A stretch of 64,000 nucleotides of DNA. Origin: Burkholderiaceae bacterium (lineage in GTDB: Bacteria > Pseudomonadota > Gammaproteobacteria > Burkholderiales > Burkholderiaceae_D). Position numbers and translations under genes: made by a program. The notes beneath the pieces are model-generated. The model saw only the letters and a list, made by a program, of their open reading frames with translations. It was not told where the DNA came from and ran no database searches. The stretch is from positions 1 to 64,000 of the forward strand of contig JAMNXS010000006.1 of the NCBI GenBank assembly GCA_023653025.1, written 5' to 3'. Below are positions 11,361-22,358 of the stretch, in pieces. How positions within the stretch are numbered: position 1 is the first letter of the stretch; every line of letters starts with the position of its first letter.

Positions 11361-12665
11361 TCACGCACATCGCTCCACCACCGCCAGCGTCCTCTCGCCC
11401 AGCCAACCGATCTCGTCATCTGTCAGCACATACGGCGGCATCCAGTACACGGTTCGGCCGATCGGCCGCAGCAGCAATTCCTGCTGCAGCGCCTCGGTAA
11501 AGAAGCGCCGCGCGAAGCCGTCGGCCACTGCCGGCGTGACGTCGAACGCGCAGATCATTCCCCGTTGCCGCACCCGGCTCACTGCCGGATGCGCGGCCAG
11601 CTTCGCCAGTGCCTCGCCGAGCCGCTGCGCGCGCTCGCGGTTGGTCGCGAGCACATCGTCTTCGTCGAAAATTTCCAGCGTAGCCAGCGCCGCGCGGCAG
11701 GCCAGCGGGTTGCCGGTGTACGAATGCGAATGCAGAAAGCCGCGCGCGGTCTGTGGGTGGTAGAAGGCCTCGTACACCGTGTCGGTCGTCAGCACCAGCG
11801 ACAGCGGCAGGTAGCCGCCGCTGATGCCTTTCGACAGGCACAGGAAATCCGGCCAGATGCCGGCCTGTTCGCTGGCGAAGAAACTGCCGGTGCGGCCGCA
11901 GCCGACGGCGATCTCGTCGGCGATCAGATGCACCGAAAACTCGTCGCACAACGCGCGCAGCTGCGTCAGGTAGCTCGCGTCGTACATCGCCATGCCGACC
12001 GCGCACTGCACCAGCGGCTCGACGATCACGGCAGCGATGCGGTCGCCGCGCCGCTCGAGCAACTGGCGCATCTGCTGCAGGGCCGCCTGCTCGCCAGCGG
12101 CCGGCGAAGCCACCACGTGCGCGCGCCGGAACATGCCGCCGTACGCTTCGGTAAACACCGGCACATCGGTCACGCCGAGCGCGCCGACGGTCTCGCCGTG
12201 ATAGCTGCCGGACAGGCAGGCGAACTCCTGCTTCTGCGCGCGGCTGGTGTTGCGCCAGAAGTGAAAACTCATCTTCAGCGCGATCTCGACCGCCGATGCG
12301 CCGTCGGATGCGTAGAACGCATGCCCGAGCGCGTGGCCGGTGCGTGCCGCCAGCCGCTCGGACAGCTGCACCACCGGCTCGTGCGTGAAGCCGGCCAGCA
12401 TCGCATGCTCGAGCCTGTCGAGCTGGTCTTTCAGTGCCGCATTGATGCGCGGATTCGCATGGCCGAACAGGTTGACCCACCACGAGCTGATGCCGTCCAG
12501 ATAGCGCCGGCCTTCATGGTCAAACAGCCACGCGCCCCGGCCATGGCTCAGGGCCACCAGCGGCAGCGTCTCGTGGTGCTGCATCTGCGTGCACGGATGC
12601 CAGACGGCCGCGAGGCTGCGCCCGACCCAGTCGGCACCTGCTGTGTTGTGGGCTGGCTGGTTCAT
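11361..12665 (-). CDS. bioA: Adenosylmethionine-8-amino-7-oxononanoate aminotransferase
   Basis: [40 protein letters not shown] site LCLSKGISGGYLPLS; start overlaps the stop of liuB (TGATG). Confidence 0.9.
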   Translation of the reverse strand: MNQPAHNTAGADWVGRSLAAVWHPCTQMQHHETLPLVALSHGRGAWLFDHEGRRYLDGISSWWVNLFGHANPRINAALKDQLDRLEHAMLAGFTHEPVVQLSERLAARTGHALGHAFYASDGASAVEIALKMSFHFWRNTSRAQKQEFACLSGSYHGETVGALGVTDVPVFTEAYGGMFRRAHVVASPAAGEQAALQQMRQLLERRGDRIAAVIVEPLVQCAVGMAMYDASYLTQLRALCDEFSVHLIADEIAVGCGRTGSFFASEQAGIWPDFLCLSKGISGGYLPLSLVLTTDTVYEAFYHPQTARGFLHSHSYTGNPLACRAALATLEIFDEDDVLATNRERAQRLGEALAKLAAHPAVSRVRQRGMICAFDVTPAVADGFARRFFTEALQQELLLRPIGRTVYWMPPYVLTDDEIGWLGERTLAVVERCA

Positions 12666-14272
12666 CACATCCTGAAAATGCCAAATCGGGTGTCCGGTAT
12701 CGGCGCGTTCAGCGCCGCCGACAGTCCCAGCGCGAGCACCATGCGGGTGTCGGCCGGATCGATGACGCCATCGTCCCACAGCCGCGCGCTCGCATAGTAT
12801 GGATGGCCCTGCTCCTCGTACTGGCGGCGGATCGGCGACTTGAACGCTTCTTCTTCGTCGGCACTCCAGTTGCCGCCCTTGGCTTCGATGCCGTCGCGCT
12901 TGACGGTGGCCAGTACCGATGCCGCCTGCTCGCCGCCCATGACCGAGATGCGCGCATTCGGCCACATCCACAACATGCGCGGGCCGAACGCCCGGCCGCA
13001 CATGCCGTAATTGCCCGCGCCAAAGCTGCCGCCGATGATGACGGTGAACTTCGGCACCTGCGCCGTGGCTACGGCCGTGACCATCTTCGCGCCATGGCGG
13101 GCGATGCCTTCATTCTCGACCTTCTGCCCGACCATGAAGCCGGTAATGTTCTGCAGGAAGACCAGCGGTATCTTGCGCTGGCAGCACAGCTCGATGAAGT
13201 GCGCGCCCTTGACCGCGGACTCCGAGAACAGGATGCCGTTGTTGGCGACGATGCCGACCGGCATGCCATGCAGGTGCGCGAAGCCGCACACCAGCGTCGT
13301 GCCAAAGCGCGCCTTGAACTCGTCGAACTCGCTGCCGTCGACCAGCCGCGCGATTACTTCGCGCACGTCGAAAGGCTTGCGGGTATCGGTCGGTATCACG
13401 CCATGGATGTCGCGGATGTCGTATTTCGGTGGCACCGGCTCGCGCAACGCCAGCGGCTGCGGCTTGCTGCGGTTCAGGTGGCCGACGATGCTGCGCGCAA
13501 TGGCCAGCGCATGCGTATCGTCCTGCGCCAGATGATCGACCACGCCCGAGAGCCGCGTATGCACGTCGCCACCGCCGAGGTCTTCGGCGCTGACCACCTC
13601 GCCGGTGGCCGCCTTCACCAGCGGCGGGCCACCGAGGAAGATCGTGCCCTGGTTCTTTACGATGATCGACTCGTCGCTCATCGCCGGCACATAGGCGCCG
13701 CCGGCGGTGCACGAGCCCATCACCACCGCGATCTGCGGTATGCCCTCGGCCGACATGTTGGCCTGGTTATAGAAGATGCGGCCGAAATGCTCGCGATCGG
13801 GAAACACCTCGTCCTGGTTCGGCAGGTTGGCGCCGCCGGAGTCGACCAGGTAAATGCACGGCAGGCGGTTCTGCTGCGCGATCTCCTGCGCGCGCAGGTG
13901 CTTCTTGACCGACACCGGATAGTAGGTGCCGCCCTTGACGGTGGCGTCGTTGCAGACGATCACGCACTCCTGCCCCATCACGCGGCCGATGCCGGTGATG
14001 ACGCCGGCGGCAGGTGCGGCGTTGTCGTACATGCCGAAGGCCGCCAGTTGCGACAGCTCGAGGAAGGGCGTGCCGGGATCCAACAGCTGGTTGACGCGCT
14101 CGCGCGGCAGCAGCTTGCCGCGCGCCAAATGCTTGTTGCGCGCCTCTTCGCCGCCGCCCTGCGCGATGCGCTCGCAGTGCGCGCGCAGGTCATCGACCAG
14201 CGACTGCATCGCCGCCGCATTGGCGGCGAACTCCGGCGAGCGGGTATTCAGTTTCGATTCAATGACGGGCAT
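12665..14272 (-). CDS. liuB: 3-methylcrotonyl-CoA carboxylase beta subunit
   Basis: Carboxyltransferase motifs, [39 protein letters not shown]. Confidence 0.93.
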   Translation of the reverse strand: MPVIESKLNTRSPEFAANAAAMQSLVDDLRAHCERIAQGGGEEARNKHLARGKLLPRERVNQLLDPGTPFLELSQLAAFGMYDNAAPAAGVITGIGRVMGQECVIVCNDATVKGGTYYPVSVKKHLRAQEIAQQNRLPCIYLVDSGGANLPNQDEVFPDREHFGRIFYNQANMSAEGIPQIAVVMGSCTAGGAYVPAMSDESIIVKNQGTIFLGGPPLVKAATGEVVSAEDLGGGDVHTRLSGVVDHLAQDDTHALAIARSIVGHLNRSKPQPLALREPVPPKYDIRDIHGVIPTDTRKPFDVREVIARLVDGSEFDEFKARFGTTLVCGFAHLHGMPVGIVANNGILFSESAVKGAHFIELCCQRKIPLVFLQNITGFMVGQKVENEGIARHGAKMVTAVATAQVPKFTVIIGGSFGAGNYGMCGRAFGPRMLWMWPNARISVMGGEQAASVLATVKRDGIEAKGGNWSADEEEAFKSPIRRQYEEQGHPYYASARLWDDGVIDPADTRMVLALGLSAALNAPIPDTRFGIFRM

Positions 14273-14275
14273 TGC

Positions 14276-14674
14276 TCATTTCTCCGCGGGTTCTTTTTGC
14301 TTGAATTCGCCGTCGATATAAAACCAGAGGCCGTCCTCGAACACGAAGCGACTGGTCTCCTCCAGCCGCTGCCCTCGGCCAGCCACCCGGCAGCGGGCGA
14401 CGAAATGCACAACGCCGCGCTCGCCGTCCTGCGTCGCGCCCCTGACCTCCAGCCCGAGCCATTTCACGGACGGATCGGTCACGGTCTCCTGCGGCCGGGT
14501 CGATGGATGCCAGGTGGCCTTCAGGTAATCCTCGGTGCCGGTCACGTAGGCGCTATAGCGCGAGCGCATCAGCGTCTCCGGCGTATCGGCCACAGCCGCA
14601 CCGGCGAGAAAGGGGCCGCAGCAGGTCTGGAACCGCTTGCCGCCGCAGGGGCAGCCATGATCAGAGTTCTTCAT
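14276..14674 (-). CDS. YchJ / UPF0225 family SEC-C motif protein
   Basis: CPCGGKRFQTCCGPFLAG...LMRSRYSAYVTGTEDYLKATWHPSTRP. Confidence 0.85.
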   Translation of the reverse strand: MKNSDHGCPCGGKRFQTCCGPFLAGAAVADTPETLMRSRYSAYVTGTEDYLKATWHPSTRPQETVTDPSVKWLGLEVRGATQDGERGVVHFVARCRVAGRGQRLEETSRFVFEDGLWFYIDGEFKQKEPAEK

Positions 14675-14687
14675 GGTGTCATTGTTT

Positions 14688-14815
14688 GGCGGATTTCGCC
14701 TGCGGCTCCATCCGCCCTACGATGTGCTCCGGGCAGTAGGGCGGATAGAGCGAAGCGAAATCCGCCAATACCGTCATCAAGGACATAGGGCGGATAGAGC
14801 AAAGCGAAATCCGCC
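14688..14815. repeat. Dispersed intergenic repeat cluster A (three units, mixed orientation)
   Basis: Units GGCGGATTTCGC(CTGCGGCT)..ATCCGCCCTACG and reverse complement GTAGGGCGGATAGAGCGAAGCGAAATCCGCC at about 14688-14721, 14736-14766, 14786-14815. Confidence 0.9.
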
Positions 14816-14825
14816 GGATTCACGC

Positions 14826-15956
14826 TCAAGCCAGCGCCCTTCCAATCAATATCTTCTGTATATCGCTCGTGCCTTCGTAAATTTGGCATACCCGCACGTC
14901 GCGATATATCCGCTCGACCGGAAAGTCGGCGAGGTAGCCGTAGCCGCCGTGGATCTGTATCGCGTCGCTGCAGACCTTCTCCGCCATCTCGCTGGCGAAC
15001 AGCTTGGCCATCGCCGCTTCCTTCAGACAGGGCATTCCCGCATCCTTCATCGCCGCTGCATGCCAAACCATCTGCCGCGCCGCCTCGATCTGCGTGGCCA
15101 TGTCGGCCAGTCTGAATTGCACCGCCTGGTGTTCGAAGACGGGCTTGTCGAAGCTGAGGCGGTCTTTCGCGTAGGCGAGGGCCGCGTCGAAGGCCGCGCG
15201 CGCCATGCCGACGGCCTGCGACGCGATGCCGATGCGCCCGCCCTCGAGCCCGGAGAGCGCGATCTTGTAGCCCATGCCTTCGTCGGCGATCAGGTTGGCC
15301 GCCGGTATCCGGCATTCGTCGAGCACGATCTGCGCGGTGTCGGACGAATGCTGGCCGAGCTTGTCCTCGATGCGCGCGACGTGATAGCCGGGCGTATCGG
15401 TCGGCACCCAGAACGCGCTAATGCCGCGCTTGCCGGCCGCCTTGTCGGTGACGGCCATCACGATCGTCACGTCGGCATGCTTGCCGCTGGTGATGAATTG
15501 CTTGACGCCGTTGAGCACGTAATGATCGCCATCGCGCCGCGCCGTGGTGAGCAGCGCCGAGGCATCGCTGCCGGCCTGCGGCTCGGTCAGCGCGAACGCG
15601 CCCAGCATGGCGCCGGAGGCCAGCGGACGCAGCCACTGTCGCTGCTGCGTCGGGTTCGCATAGGCCAGCGCGATGCTGCAGACCGGGCAGTTGTTGACCG
15701 AAATAATGGTCGAGACGCCGCCGTCGCCGGCGGCGATCTCTTCGATCGCGACGGCCAGCGCCAGATAGTCGAGGCCCGCGCCGCCCTGCGCCTCCGGCAC
15801 CGCGATGCCGAAGACGCCCAGCGCGGCGAGCTGCTCGAGCGCCTCGCGCGGGAAGACCCGGTCGCGGTCCCAGCGGGCGGCGTTCGGTGCGAGCTGCTGC
15901 TGCGCAAAGTCGCGCAGCGCATCGCGGATCATCTGGTGCTGTTCGGGGAGGATCAT
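14826..15956 (-). CDS. Acyl-CoA dehydrogenase
   Basis: MILPEQHQMIRDALRDFAQ...FALTEPQAGSDASAL...QIHGGYGYLADFPVERIYRDVRV. Confidence 0.9.
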   Translation of the reverse strand: MILPEQHQMIRDALRDFAQQQLAPNAARWDRDRVFPREALEQLAALGVFGIAVPEAQGGAGLDYLALAVAIEEIAAGDGGVSTIISVNNCPVCSIALAYANPTQQRQWLRPLASGAMLGAFALTEPQAGSDASALLTTARRDGDHYVLNGVKQFITSGKHADVTIVMAVTDKAAGKRGISAFWVPTDTPGYHVARIEDKLGQHSSDTAQIVLDECRIPAANLIADEGMGYKIALSGLEGGRIGIASQAVGMARAAFDAALAYAKDRLSFDKPVFEHQAVQFRLADMATQIEAARQMVWHAAAMKDAGMPCLKEAAMAKLFASEMAEKVCSDAIQIHGGYGYLADFPVERIYRDVRVCQIYEGTSDIQKILIGRALA

Positions 15957-15970
15957 TTTTTTCGCGGCGC

Positions 15971-17152
15971 TTACATCATCTCGACCGCAAGTGCCGTGCC
16001 CTCGCCACCGCCAATGCACAGCGCGGCCACGCCGCGCTTGCCGCCGGTCTTTTTCAGCGCGCCGAGCAGGGTGACGATGATGCGCGCGCCGGAAGCGCCG
16101 ATCGGATGGCCGAGCGCGCAGGCGCCGCCGTGGATGTTGATCTTGTCGTGCGGGATGCCGTGTTCGTGCATCGCCGCCATGGCGACCGCCGCGAAAGCCT
16201 CGTTGACCTCGAACAGGTCGACTTCCCGGCTCGACCAGCCGGTCTTTGCGTACAGCTTCTCGATGGCGCCGACCGGTGCGGTGGTGAACCAGTTCGGCTC
16301 CTGCGAATGGCGGGTGTGGGCGACGATCTTCGCGATCGGCGTGGCGCCGAGTTTCTTCGCGGTCGATTCGCGCATCAGCACCAGCGCGGCGGCGCCGTCA
16401 TTGATCGACGACGACGAGGCGGCGGTGATGGTGCCGTCCTTCTTGAATGCGGGCTTCAGTTGCGGGATCTTGTCGATCTTGGCCTTCAGCGGGCCTTCGT
16501 CCTTGTCGATCACGACCTCGCCGCCGCGGCCGGCCACGGTGACCGGCGCGATTTCCCAGGCGAACGAGCCGTCGGCCGTGGCGGCCTGCGCGCGCTGGAC
16601 CGAGGCGATCGCGTAGGCGTCCTGCGCTTCGCGGGTGAAGCTGTACTTGCTCGCGCAATCTTCGGCATAGGTGCCCATCGCGCGGCCCTTGTCGTAGGCG
16701 TCTTCGAGTCCGTCGAGCATCATGTGGTCGTACATCATGCCGTGGCCGATGCGGTAGCCGCCGCGCGCCTTCGGTATCAGGTAGGGCGCATTGGTCATCG
16801 ACTCCATGCCGCCGGCCACGACCACGTCGTTGGTGCCGGCCGCGATCGAATCGAAGCCGTAGATCGTCGCCTGCATCGCCGAGCCGCACATCTTCGACAG
16901 TGTGACCGCGCCGGCCGAGACCGGGATGCCAGCCTTGATCGCCGCCTGGCGCGCCGGCGCCTGGCCCTGCGCGGCCATCAGGCAGTTGCCGAAGATGACG
17001 TCATTGACGACCTCCGGGCTGATGCCGGCGCGCTCCACGGCGGCACGGATGGCGACGGCGCCGAGGTCATGCGCGGCGAGCGACGAGAAGTCGCCCTGGA
17101 ACGCGCCCATTGGGGTACGGGCGGCGCCAACGATGACGATAGGATCTTGCAT
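15971..17152 (-). CDS. Acetyl-CoA C-acyltransferase (thiolase)
   Basis: KMCGSAMQA, NVHGGACALGHPIGASGARI-type motifs, CIGGGEGTALAVE. Confidence 0.92.
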   Translation of the reverse strand: MQDPIVIVGAARTPMGAFQGDFSSLAAHDLGAVAIRAAVERAGISPEVVNDVIFGNCLMAAQGQAPARQAAIKAGIPVSAGAVTLSKMCGSAMQATIYGFDSIAAGTNDVVVAGGMESMTNAPYLIPKARGGYRIGHGMMYDHMMLDGLEDAYDKGRAMGTYAEDCASKYSFTREAQDAYAIASVQRAQAATADGSFAWEIAPVTVAGRGGEVVIDKDEGPLKAKIDKIPQLKPAFKKDGTITAASSSSINDGAAALVLMRESTAKKLGATPIAKIVAHTRHSQEPNWFTTAPVGAIEKLYAKTGWSSREVDLFEVNEAFAAVAMAAMHEHGIPHDKINIHGGACALGHPIGASGARIIVTLLGALKKTGGKRGVAALCIGGGEGTALAVEMM

Positions 17153-17173
17153 GAGGTTCTCCAGAGTTGAAGT

Positions 17174-18976
17174 TCAGGCAGCTTCGGCTGCCGGCAGCGC
17201 CGGCGCGGCCGAGCCGTCGCGGTTGATGAATCGGATTTCGGGCGGGTAGGGGAACACATCGTCGACGAGCCCCTCACGTATCCGTGCCTGCTTCTGGCGC
17301 CAGTAATCGGCCGTCAGCAGGTCGGCGTGGTGTTTCATGAAAAACCGTCGCACGGCCGGGTTCCCGAGAAGGAAGACGCCGAACTGCTCGGGAAAGACAT
17401 CGTTTTTCGCGACCGGATACCAGGGCTCGCTGGCCATCTCGTCTTCCTCGTTGCGGGGCGCCGGTATATCGCGGAAATGGCAGTCGGTGATGTACTCGAT
17501 CTCGTCGTAGTCGTAGAACACCACGCGCCCCTGGCGGGTGACGCCGAAATTCTTGTACAGCATGTCGCCGGGGAAGATGTTGGCGGCGACCAGGTCCTTG
17601 ATCGCATTGCCGTACTCGCGCACGCCGTGCTCGAGCTTGGCCTCGTCACCGGCGGCTTCGGCCTCGGACAGCCAGATGTTGAGCGGTGTCATGCGGCGCT
17701 CGATGTACAGGTGGCGCACGATGATCTGGTCGCCGTCTTCCTCGACCAGCGAGGGCGCGACCTGCTTGAGCTCGGCCAGCAGCTCGTCGGAGAAGCGCGA
17801 ACGCGGGAAGGCGACGTTCGAATACTCGAGCGTGTCGGCCATGCGGCCGACGCGATCGTGATATTTGACGAGCAGGTATTTTTCCTTGACCAGCTCGCGC
17901 GTGGTTTCCTTCGGCGCCGGGAAATGGTCCTTGATGACCTTGAACACGTAGGGAAAGGATGGCAACGCGAACACCACCATCACGAGGCCGCGGATGCCGG
18001 GCGCGATCGCGAAGCTGTCCGACGAATGCTCGAGGTGGTGCAGGAAGTCGCGGTAGAACGCGGCCTTGCCCTGTTTGTGCAGGCCGAGCACCGTGTAAAT
18101 CTCGCTGCGCGGCTTGGCCGGCAACATGGTGCGCAGGAATTTCACATAGGCCGACGGCACTTCCATGTCGACCTGGAAGTAGGCGCGCGTGAACGAGAAC
18201 AGCAGCGTGATGAGCCCGCTGTCGGTCAGCACGGTATCGAGGTAGAGCTGGCCGCGCCGGTTGTGCAGCACGGGGATCACGAAGCCGAAGCTCTGGTTGC
18301 CGTTGACGAGTTTGCCGACCAGATAGGCGCCCTTGTTGCGGAAGAACGGCGAGGACAGCACCTGGATCTGGTGATTCGCCTCCGGCGGCTGGCTGCCGAG
18401 CAGCGCGCGCAGGCGCGTCTCGACCTGGCCGATGTCATGGTCGAGGTCGGCGAAATCCGCACCGAACTGGAAGTTGGTGACCATGCGCCGCAGCGAGCTC
18501 CGCAGCCCGTCCTTGGCCGGGTAGTAGACGCGGTAGACCGGCGTGCCGTCGCGCGGCTCGATGTACTCGGTCGAGATGGTCGGCCAGACGAAGATGAAGT
18601 CGTTGTTGAAGTAGGTGCGGTGCAGGATGTTGCAGCAGACCGAGTTGAAGAAAGTTTCGGCCAGCTCCGGCTGCCGATGCTCGGTCAGCATGCCGATGTA
18701 GTGCAGCTTGACTTCGCGCCAGACGGCGTCGGTCAGTTCATCTTCGTCGTACTCGTCCTCCAGCGCCTGCACGCACTCCTGCACGCGGCGATCGTAGAAG
18801 GCGATCCGCTCGCGCGCCTCGGCCTGCGCTTCCTTCCAGGTCATGCGCTCGAAATGGCGGCGCGCGGCTTGGCTGGAAGCGCGGAACAAACGATAGTGCT
18901 TGTCGAAGCCGTCAAGGATCACGCGCGCAATGTCGAACGCGATCTGCGACGACAGGAGCTTGGGGAAATGCTGCAT
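17174..18976 (-). CDS. aceK: Bifunctional isocitrate dehydrogenase kinase/phosphatase
   Basis: [55 protein letters not shown]. Confidence 0.92.
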   Translation of the reverse strand: MQHFPKLLSSQIAFDIARVILDGFDKHYRLFRASSQAARRHFERMTWKEAQAEARERIAFYDRRVQECVQALEDEYDEDELTDAVWREVKLHYIGMLTEHRQPELAETFFNSVCCNILHRTYFNNDFIFVWPTISTEYIEPRDGTPVYRVYYPAKDGLRSSLRRMVTNFQFGADFADLDHDIGQVETRLRALLGSQPPEANHQIQVLSSPFFRNKGAYLVGKLVNGNQSFGFVIPVLHNRRGQLYLDTVLTDSGLITLLFSFTRAYFQVDMEVPSAYVKFLRTMLPAKPRSEIYTVLGLHKQGKAAFYRDFLHHLEHSSDSFAIAPGIRGLVMVVFALPSFPYVFKVIKDHFPAPKETTRELVKEKYLLVKYHDRVGRMADTLEYSNVAFPRSRFSDELLAELKQVAPSLVEEDGDQIIVRHLYIERRMTPLNIWLSEAEAAGDEAKLEHGVREYGNAIKDLVAANIFPGDMLYKNFGVTRQGRVVFYDYDEIEYITDCHFRDIPAPRNEEDEMASEPWYPVAKNDVFPEQFGVFLLGNPAVRRFFMKHHADLLTADYWRQKQARIREGLVDDVFPYPPEIRFINRDGSAAPALPAAEAA

Positions 18977-19011
18977 CGTGGACGACTCCGTGTCGGTCTG
19001 GAGAATGGGCG

Positions 19012-20196
19012 TCAGGCCGTCTCGGCGAACAGCTCGCGGCCGATCAGCATCCGGCGGATCTCGCTGGTGCCGGCGCCGATTTCGTACAGCTTCGCGTCGC
19101 GCCACAGGCGGCCGGTCGGATAGTCGTTGATGTAGCCGTTGCCGCCGAGCGTCTGGATGGCCTCGCCGGCCATCCAAGTCGCCTTCTCGGCAGAATACAG
19201 TATCGCGCCGGCCGCGTCCTTGCGTAGCGCGCGCACCTGCTCCGGCGAGCGCGCGCGGTCGCAGGCCTGGCCGACGGCGTACACGTAGGCCTTGCAGGCC
19301 ATCATGGTCGAGTACATGTCGGCCAGCTTGCCCTGCATGAGCTGGAACTCGCCGATCGGCTGGCCGAACTGCTTGCGCTCGTGTACATAGGGCACCACCG
19401 CATCCATGCAGGCCTGCATGATGCCGAGCGGGCCGCCGGAGAGCACGGCGCGCTCGTAGTCGAGGCCGGACATCAGCACATTGACGCCGCGCCCGAGACC
19501 GCCGAGCACGTTCTCGGCCGGCACCTCGCAATCCTCGAATACCAGCTCGCCGGTGTGCGAGCCGCGCATGCCGAGCTTGTCGAGCTTCTGCGCGACCGAA
19601 AAGCCCTTGAATCCCTTCTCGATCAGGAAGGCGGTGATGCCGCGCGGACCGGCCTCGATGTCGTTCTTCGCGTAGACCACCAGCACGTCGGCATCAGGGC
19701 CGTTGGTGATCCACATCTTGCTGCCGTTGAGCACCCAGCGATCGCCGCGGAAATCGGCGCGCAACTTCATCGACACCACGTCAGAGCCGGCATTCGGCTC
19801 CGACATCGCGAGCGCGCCGACGTGCTCGCCGCTGATCAGCTTCGGCAGGTAGCGAGCGCGCTGCTCGGGCGTTCCGTTGCGCCGGATCTGGTTCACGCAC
19901 AGATTCGAGTGCGCGCCGTACGACAGACCGACCGACGCCGACGCGCGCGAGATTTCCTCCATCGCGACGATATGCGCCAGATAGCCCATGGCCGTGCCGC
20001 CGTATTCCTCGTCAGCGGTGATGCCGAGCAGGCCGAGCTCGCCCATCTTGCGCCACAGGTCCATCGGGAACTGGTCGCTGCGGTCGATGTCGGCCGCGCG
20101 CGGCGCGATCTCGGCGCAAGCAAAGGTGCGCACGGCATCGCGCAGCGCGGCAATGTCCTCGCCGTGGTCGAACGTCAGTCCGGGCAGGTCGATCAT
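19012..20196 (-). CDS. liuA: Isovaleryl-CoA dehydrogenase
   Basis: [73 protein letters not shown]. Confidence 0.92.
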   Translation of the reverse strand: MIDLPGLTFDHGEDIAALRDAVRTFACAEIAPRAADIDRSDQFPMDLWRKMGELGLLGITADEEYGGTAMGYLAHIVAMEEISRASASVGLSYGAHSNLCVNQIRRNGTPEQRARYLPKLISGEHVGALAMSEPNAGSDVVSMKLRADFRGDRWVLNGSKMWITNGPDADVLVVYAKNDIEAGPRGITAFLIEKGFKGFSVAQKLDKLGMRGSHTGELVFEDCEVPAENVLGGLGRGVNVLMSGLDYERAVLSGGPLGIMQACMDAVVPYVHERKQFGQPIGEFQLMQGKLADMYSTMMACKAYVYAVGQACDRARSPEQVRALRKDAAGAILYSAEKATWMAGEAIQTLGGNGYINDYPTGRLWRDAKLYEIGAGTSEIRRMLIGRELFAETA

Positions 20197-20229
20197 GGGG
20201 GTCTCCGTGGGTGGTTCCGTAATTCGGGG

Positions 20230-20655
20230 TCAGGCCGCGCGGCGCGCGCGCGTGCCGGAAGATTTCGCTCGGGCCGGGCTGCCGTCGAGCATGCGCCGGC
20301 ACTGGTCCTCGTGGGCGGCGATCTCGGCCAGCGTGACCTCGATGTCCTCCCGCTGCTGTTCGAGCGATTCGCGATGCTGCGCCAGCACCGACAGGAAGCG
20401 CTTGAGCTGGGCTGCGGAGTCCTTCGGCGAATCGTACATGTCGACCAGGTCCTTGATCTCCGACAGCGTCAGCCCGAGACGCTTGCCGCGCAGCGTCAGC
20501 TTCAGGCGCGTCCGCTCGCGCGCGCCATAGACGCGGATGCGACCGCCCGCGCCTTCGCGGCGCGGGCTGATCAAGCCCTGATCCTCGTAGAAGCGGATCG
20601 CGCGCGGCGTGATGTCGAACTCGCGCGCCAGCTCGGTGATCGTGTAGGTGGCCAT
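20230..20655 (-). CDS. liuR: MerR-family regulator of leucine/isovalerate catabolism
   Basis: TYTITELAREFDITPRAIRFYEDQGLISPRREG; heads the liu gene cluster. Confidence 0.85.
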   Translation of the reverse strand: MATYTITELAREFDITPRAIRFYEDQGLISPRREGAGGRIRVYGARERTRLKLTLRGKRLGLTLSEIKDLVDMYDSPKDSAAQLKRFLSVLAQHRESLEQQREDIEVTLAEIAAHEDQCRRMLDGSPARAKSSGTRARRAA

Positions 20656-20700
20656 GGTCCCTGAAATGATGTGCCCGGCGGCTGCAGCCTTGTTAGAATG

Positions 20701-20718
20701 GACGTTTACGTAAACGTC
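20701..20718. promoter_or_regulatory. Perfect 18-bp palindrome, putative LiuR operator
   Basis: GACGTTTACGTAAACGTC in the divergent liuR / MBL-hydrolase intergenic region. Confidence 0.8.
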
Positions 20719-20771
20719 AATCAGGCGGCTATTGTAGGCGGGAGCTTCGCATTTGCAAACCCTCGCCGCGC

Positions 20772-21833
20772 GTGCCGCCGACCTCGCTCATGAATCCTCA
20801 GGAATCCGAACTCCGCTATCCGCTCGACGACCTTTTGCCCGCCACCGGTACCAGCCTCGAGGTCGCACCCGGCGTGCGCTGGGTGCGCATGGGGCTGCCC
20901 TTCGCGCTGAACCACATCAACCTCTGGCTGCTGGCCGACGGCGACGGATGGACCGTCGTCGATTGCGGCATCGCGACCGATGCCACGCGCGACGCCTGGG
21001 AACAGGTGTTCGCCACCCAGCTCGACGGACGGCCAGTGACGCGCGTGATCGCGACGCATTGCCATCCGGACCATGTCGGGCTGTCGGACTGGCTGTGCGC
21101 CCGCTGGCAGGCGCCGCTGTGGATGACGGTGGGCGAATACGCGTTCGCGCGCATGATGGCCGCCGGCCTGCCGGGCGCGGACGGCCCGGCGATGCTTCCG
21201 CATTTTCGCCGCCACGGCCTGACCGACCCGGACCAGCTGGCCGTGCTCGACGGCCGCAAGAGCTATTACCCGACGCTGGTGCCGGCCGTGCCCGAGCACT
21301 TCGTGCGGCTGTCGGAGTCGCAGCCGGTGCGCATCGGCGCGCACGACTGGCGCGTGATCACCGGCGCCGGGCACTCGCCCGAGCATGCGGCGCTCTGGTG
21401 CGAGGCGCTAAACGTCCTGATCTCGGGCGACATGGTGCTGCCGCGGATATCGACCAACACCTCGGTGTTCGCGATCGAACCGGAGGCCGATGCGGTCGGC
21501 CAGTTCCTCGAGTCGCTGCAAAAATTCCTGCCGCTGCCCGCGGACACACTGGTACTGCCGTCGCACGGCAAGCCCTTTCGCGGCCTGCACCGGCGGATCA
21601 CGCAGCTGCAGCAGCATCATGCGGAGCGGCTGGCCGAGGTGCGCGAGGCCTGCCGCACGCCGCAATCGGCGGCCGACATCGTGCCGCTGATGTTCAAGCG
21701 CGAGCTCGACATGCACCAGATGACCTTTGCCATGGGCGAGGCGCTCGCGCACCTGCACCGGCTGTGGTTCGACGGCGAGCTGCGGCGGGTGGAGGGCGAC
21801 GACGGCGTGCTGCGCTTCGTGGCGGCCGCCTGA
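20772..21833 (+). CDS. MBL-fold metallo-hydrolase
   Basis: THCHPDHVGLSDWL, GAGHSPEHAALW; start may be 20790 (MNPQESEL). Confidence 0.85.
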   Translation: MPPTSLMNPQESELRYPLDDLLPATGTSLEVAPGVRWVRMGLPFALNHINLWLLADGDGWTVVDCGIATDATRDAWEQVFATQLDGRPVTRVIATHCHPDHVGLSDWLCARWQAPLWMTVGEYAFARMMAAGLPGADGPAMLPHFRRHGLTDPDQLAVLDGRKSYYPTLVPAVPEHFVRLSESQPVRIGAHDWRVITGAGHSPEHAALWCEALNVLISGDMVLPRISTNTSVFAIEPEADAVGQFLESLQKFLPLPADTLVLPSHGKPFRGLHRRITQLQQHHAERLAEVREACRTPQSAADIVPLMFKRELDMHQMTFAMGEALAHLHRLWFDGELRRVEGDDGVLRFVAAA

Positions 21834-21932
21834 GCCGGCCGCCTTCCGAAAAATGCAATTTTCTTATTTGTTACAGACAATTGCCGCGCTGATGACTGAC
21901 TATTACAGGGAGACGTGAAACAGTCGCGGATC

Positions 21933-22325
21933 ATGAATTCATCCCAAGAACGCTTGGAGTTCAGCGAAAGACTGCAACAAGCGCTGCGCAATTCGGACTT
22001 TTCGCCGAACAGCCCGACCCAGCTCGCGCGCGAATTCAATCTTCGTTTCGGCGGCCATCCCGTCACGGTGCATGCGGCACGCAAGTGGCTGCAGGGTGAA
22101 TCCATTCCGACGCAGGACAAGCTGCGGGCGCTGGCCGAGTGGCTCGAGGTGCCGGCCGACTGGCTGCGCTTCGGCAACGCCGACAGCCCGCGCGACCAGA
22201 CCTGCATCGCTCTGTCGTCGATGGACGCGAAAATGATCAACCACCTGCAGCAGCTCGACGAGCACCACCGATCGATCGCGTTCGAGTTCCTGCGGATGCT
22301 GGTGAAGACGGCCGGGAAAAAATAA
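21933..22325 (+). CDS. HTH (XRE/Cro-type) regulator, short
   Basis: LAREFNLRFGGHPVTVHAARKWLQGESIPTQDKLRALAEWLEVPADWLRFG. Confidence 0.75.
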   Translation: MNSSQERLEFSERLQQALRNSDFSPNSPTQLAREFNLRFGGHPVTVHAARKWLQGESIPTQDKLRALAEWLEVPADWLRFGNADSPRDQTCIALSSMDAKMINHLQQLDEHHRSIAFEFLRMLVKTAGKK

Positions 22326-22358
22326 GCGCCGGCGGCCGCGCCCCCCTGCTTTGCGACA

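Noticed and set aside
12803-14788. 661-aa plus-strand ORF
   Set aside because: Shadow frame of liuB and YchJ genes; low-complexity Arg/His/Ala content and no domain motifs.
14688-14815. Repeat cluster considered as CRISPR array
   Set aside because: Units occur in both orientations with irregular spacing and are dispersed at four loci; REP-like rather than CRISPR.
17327-19123. 598-aa plus-strand ORF
   Set aside because: Antisense of aceK; repetitive VEHH/LVFL patterns are reverse-frame artefacts.
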